Shown piece after piece: positions 3,777-5,300 of a stretch of 5,300 bases of DNA. The translations under genes and the position numbers were made by a program. The stretch comes from an uncultured Pseudomonadota bacterium (lineage in GTDB: Bacteria > Myxococcota > UBA796), in the NCBI GenBank assembly GCA_913040875.1, contig CAJWHX010000268.1, positions 1-5,300 on the forward strand, given 5' to 3'. The notes beneath the pieces were generated by a model that was not told where the DNA came from, did no database searches, and worked only from the letters and a program-made list of their open reading frames with translations. The first letter of the stretch is position 1. Each line of letters opens with the position of its first letter.

Positions 3777-5300
3777 TAATGAATTCAAAAGAGGGCGATT
3801 CAGTGATCAGTTCACCCGTGTACATGTCGTAATCGATTAGGCGTACACTCCAGTGAATCGACACAGAGCCATCTTGATGAAAGTCGATGTAATGCTTTCC
3901 AGTTCCACCGAGTGGAGAATCGTGATTGCTTTGCTGGGTAACGGAAAGGGGCTCTGTAGGTCTATCAATTTTGACACCATAATAGAGGTCCTCCGCATCG
4001 TGAGATCCTGACCAATAGGTCTTTGGTATGGCACCTGATCCAGCGTACATAAACAGCTCACCAGAGAAGTTCCATTCCTCTAATTGTTCGGGCATAAACT
4101 CAATCAGAGTCCACTCTTCTGGAGCATGTACGGTAACGATATCATCATCTTCTGTTGCATACGCAGGAAGAGTTGTAGGTTCATTGGGTATGGACATTTC
4201 CCAAGCAGGATCTCCGAATAGCACCTCAATATCCAATGAGTATCGTAAAGCCGAAGAGTTGTTATCATCCAACCAATGGACAATTGTATCGTTGATACCA
4301 GATTGGAATGCTTGACCAGCGGTTTCACCACTCAGCATATGGTTCCACATTGATACTTCAATGATGGTGTTGTGGGCAATGGCATTTCTTGATGCCCCGA
4401 CGAAGGCAACTGCACCCAGTCCAAGCATGTGATCGACAATGCTTCTTTGATCGGCACTCAGTAAATCCATCCCACCGACACTACAGCCTCTAGATACCAC
4501 GATGGCTGGAGCGAATAACGTGGGTGTACCGAGTTCAAATGCATGACCGAGAACCTGACAATAGGAGTGGTCTTTGTGCAATATGGCGCCTACTTCTAAG
4601 GATTCTTTGGCAGAGATCTCTTGTTCACTGAGGTGTTCTGGGACATCATAGCCAACGTTCAGCATGATGGGTCGCAGTTCATCGAATCCCCATAGACCAC
4701 TCTCTACGAATCGATGTTCCCAATCACCGTTTTGCATTTGTTCATACGTGCTTGTCCGAGTTGCTAAATTGCTGAGTTCCGAAAAGGTATCTCCGACAAT
4801 TCGACCGATGGCGATATCCAAGAAGGGGTCGTCATCGACTTCACCATAGGGCAAGTCCGATACCGGATGTTCATTTATTGGATTGTCGAAGATTGATGGT
4901 TTTCGAGTGAGTGGTAGAGCATCGTGTGCACCTACAATAGCAAGAAATTCAGGATGGTATCCCATGTGGTCATACAGTGCATTGAGCTGTTCGACGACTG
5001 GATGTGTTTGGTCATCCATCAAAGTTTCGGTGGGCATCTCCAATGATACTGGTATGGTCAGACCAGTCCGTTTGGCTGAAAAGATGGGTGCCACCAATGA
5101 AGCCTTTTGGGATCGACCACTGAATCGGTCGTTGGAATTGGTGACCGCGAGATATTCAGGTCGAATGTTTTGTTCGGCTAGCCAGTCAATTACCATTTCA
5201 GTATCGTGTAACCCTACAGACTCCACAGGTAATTCCAGAGAGCCATCAAGACTGATTGCGAGGGATGTTGTTGTCTCTAATGCAGACAGTACGTTGGTGA
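3769..5300 (-). CDS. C25 (gingipain)-like cysteine peptidase family protein, N-terminus beyond window edge
   Basis: The frame is open from the right edge to TGA at 3771-3769, with 509 complete residues visible (numbered from codon 5298). A GTG at 5226 is possible, but the open frame continues upstream with protein-like sequence (SALETTTSLAISLDGSLELP), so the true start is outside the window. The caspase-like fold of clan CD, family C25, is indicated by several features. The first is FLAIVGAHDALPLTR (about 118-132). DLPYGEVDDDPFLDIAIGRI (148-167) matches the typical 'YAD..GD..PDIAVGRI' block. His252 in VLGHAF and Cys272 in VVSRGCSVGGMD are candidate catalytic residues. GLGAVAFVGASRNA follows. 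The motif reads GHA where GHG is usual. After about residue 380 there is a beta-rich C-terminal domain ending SPSFEFIIE, probably Ig-like. Family members are normally exported, but the signal peptide is not in view. Activity is unproven. Confidence 0.75.
   Translation of the reverse strand, partial: TNVLSALETTTSLAISLDGSLELPVESVGLHDTEMVIDWLAEQNIRPEYLAVTNSNDRFSGRSQKASLVAPIFSAKRTGLTIPVSLEMPTETLMDDQTHPVVEQLNALYDHMGYHPEFLAIVGAHDALPLTRKPSIFDNPINEHPVSDLPYGEVDDDPFLDIAIGRIVGDTFSELSNLATRTSTYEQMQNGDWEHRFVESGLWGFDELRPIMLNVGYDVPEHLSEQEISAKESLEVGAILHKDHSYCQVLGHAFELGTPTLFAPAIVVSRGCSVGGMDLLSADQRSIVDHMLGLGAVAFVGASRNAIAHNTIIEVSMWNHMLSGETAGQAFQSGINDTIVHWLDDNNSSALRYSLDIEVLFGDPAWEMSIPNEPTTLPAYATEDDDIVTVHAPEEWTLIEFMPEQLEEWNFSGELFMYAGSGAIPKTYWSGSHDAEDLYYGVKIDRPTEPLSVTQQSNHDSPLGGTGKHYIDFHQDGSVSIHWSVRLIDYDMYTGELITESPSFEFIIE

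Noticed and set aside
1..5300. Apparent richness in GATC and CGATCG words
   Set aside because: A rough hand count of about 28 GATC is not clearly above the roughly 21 expected, so no methylation-site or HIP1-like enrichment is claimed.
1..5300. Mobile element, CRISPR, toxin-antitoxin or phage-defence system
   Set aside because: No transposase, integrase, regular spaced repeats, terminal inverted repeats or defence domains were found. The gene content looks like ordinary envelope and metabolic genes.

Overview
The window looks like chromosomal DNA of a Gram-negative bacterium. It encodes a lipoprotein with a haem-binding CxxCH motif, a probable outer-membrane beta-barrel with a signal peptide, and a secreted-type C25-like peptidase. 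By eye the base composition is moderate, a little AT-rich. The very short lipobox signal on the CxxCH lipoprotein, its 'GFHFLGED' segment after the CxxCH, and the C25-like protein recall proteins of Myxococcota/Bradymonadota-type (former deltaproteobacterial) genomes. That placement is inference from remembered family resemblance and is only moderately secure.

Layout, left to right. (1) 1-1292, minus: a large lipoprotein with one CxxCH motif, its C-terminus cut off by the left edge. (2) 1347-1676, minus: a 109-residue NTF2/SnoaL-like protein with a good ribosome binding site, 54 bp upstream of the lipoprotein and probably cotranscribed with it. A terminator-shaped hairpin with a T-tract spans that gap and the lipoprotein start codon. 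(3) 1677-2004: a 328-bp divergent intergenic region with a near-consensus sigma-70-type promoter on the plus strand and an unusual density of dyad symmetries. (4) 2005-2820, plus: a signal-peptide-bearing probable outer-membrane beta-barrel, DUF481-like. (5) 2917-3759, plus: a phytanoyl-CoA dioxygenase (PhyH)-family Fe(II)/2-oxoglutarate oxygenase with its metal-binding triad intact. (6) 3769-5300, minus: a C25 (gingipain)-like peptidase converging on the oxygenase gene with only 9 bp between the stop codons; its N-terminus lies beyond the right edge.

No mobile element, CRISPR array, tRNA or rRNA is visible. The genes do not form a recognisable pathway: two envelope proteins, a small NTF2-fold protein, a soluble oxygenase and an exported peptidase. 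I do not see a clear new multi-gene system. The parts most worth a second look are the dyad-rich divergent control region, the possible attenuator at the lipoprotein start, and the two unusual envelope-type proteins cut off at the edges.
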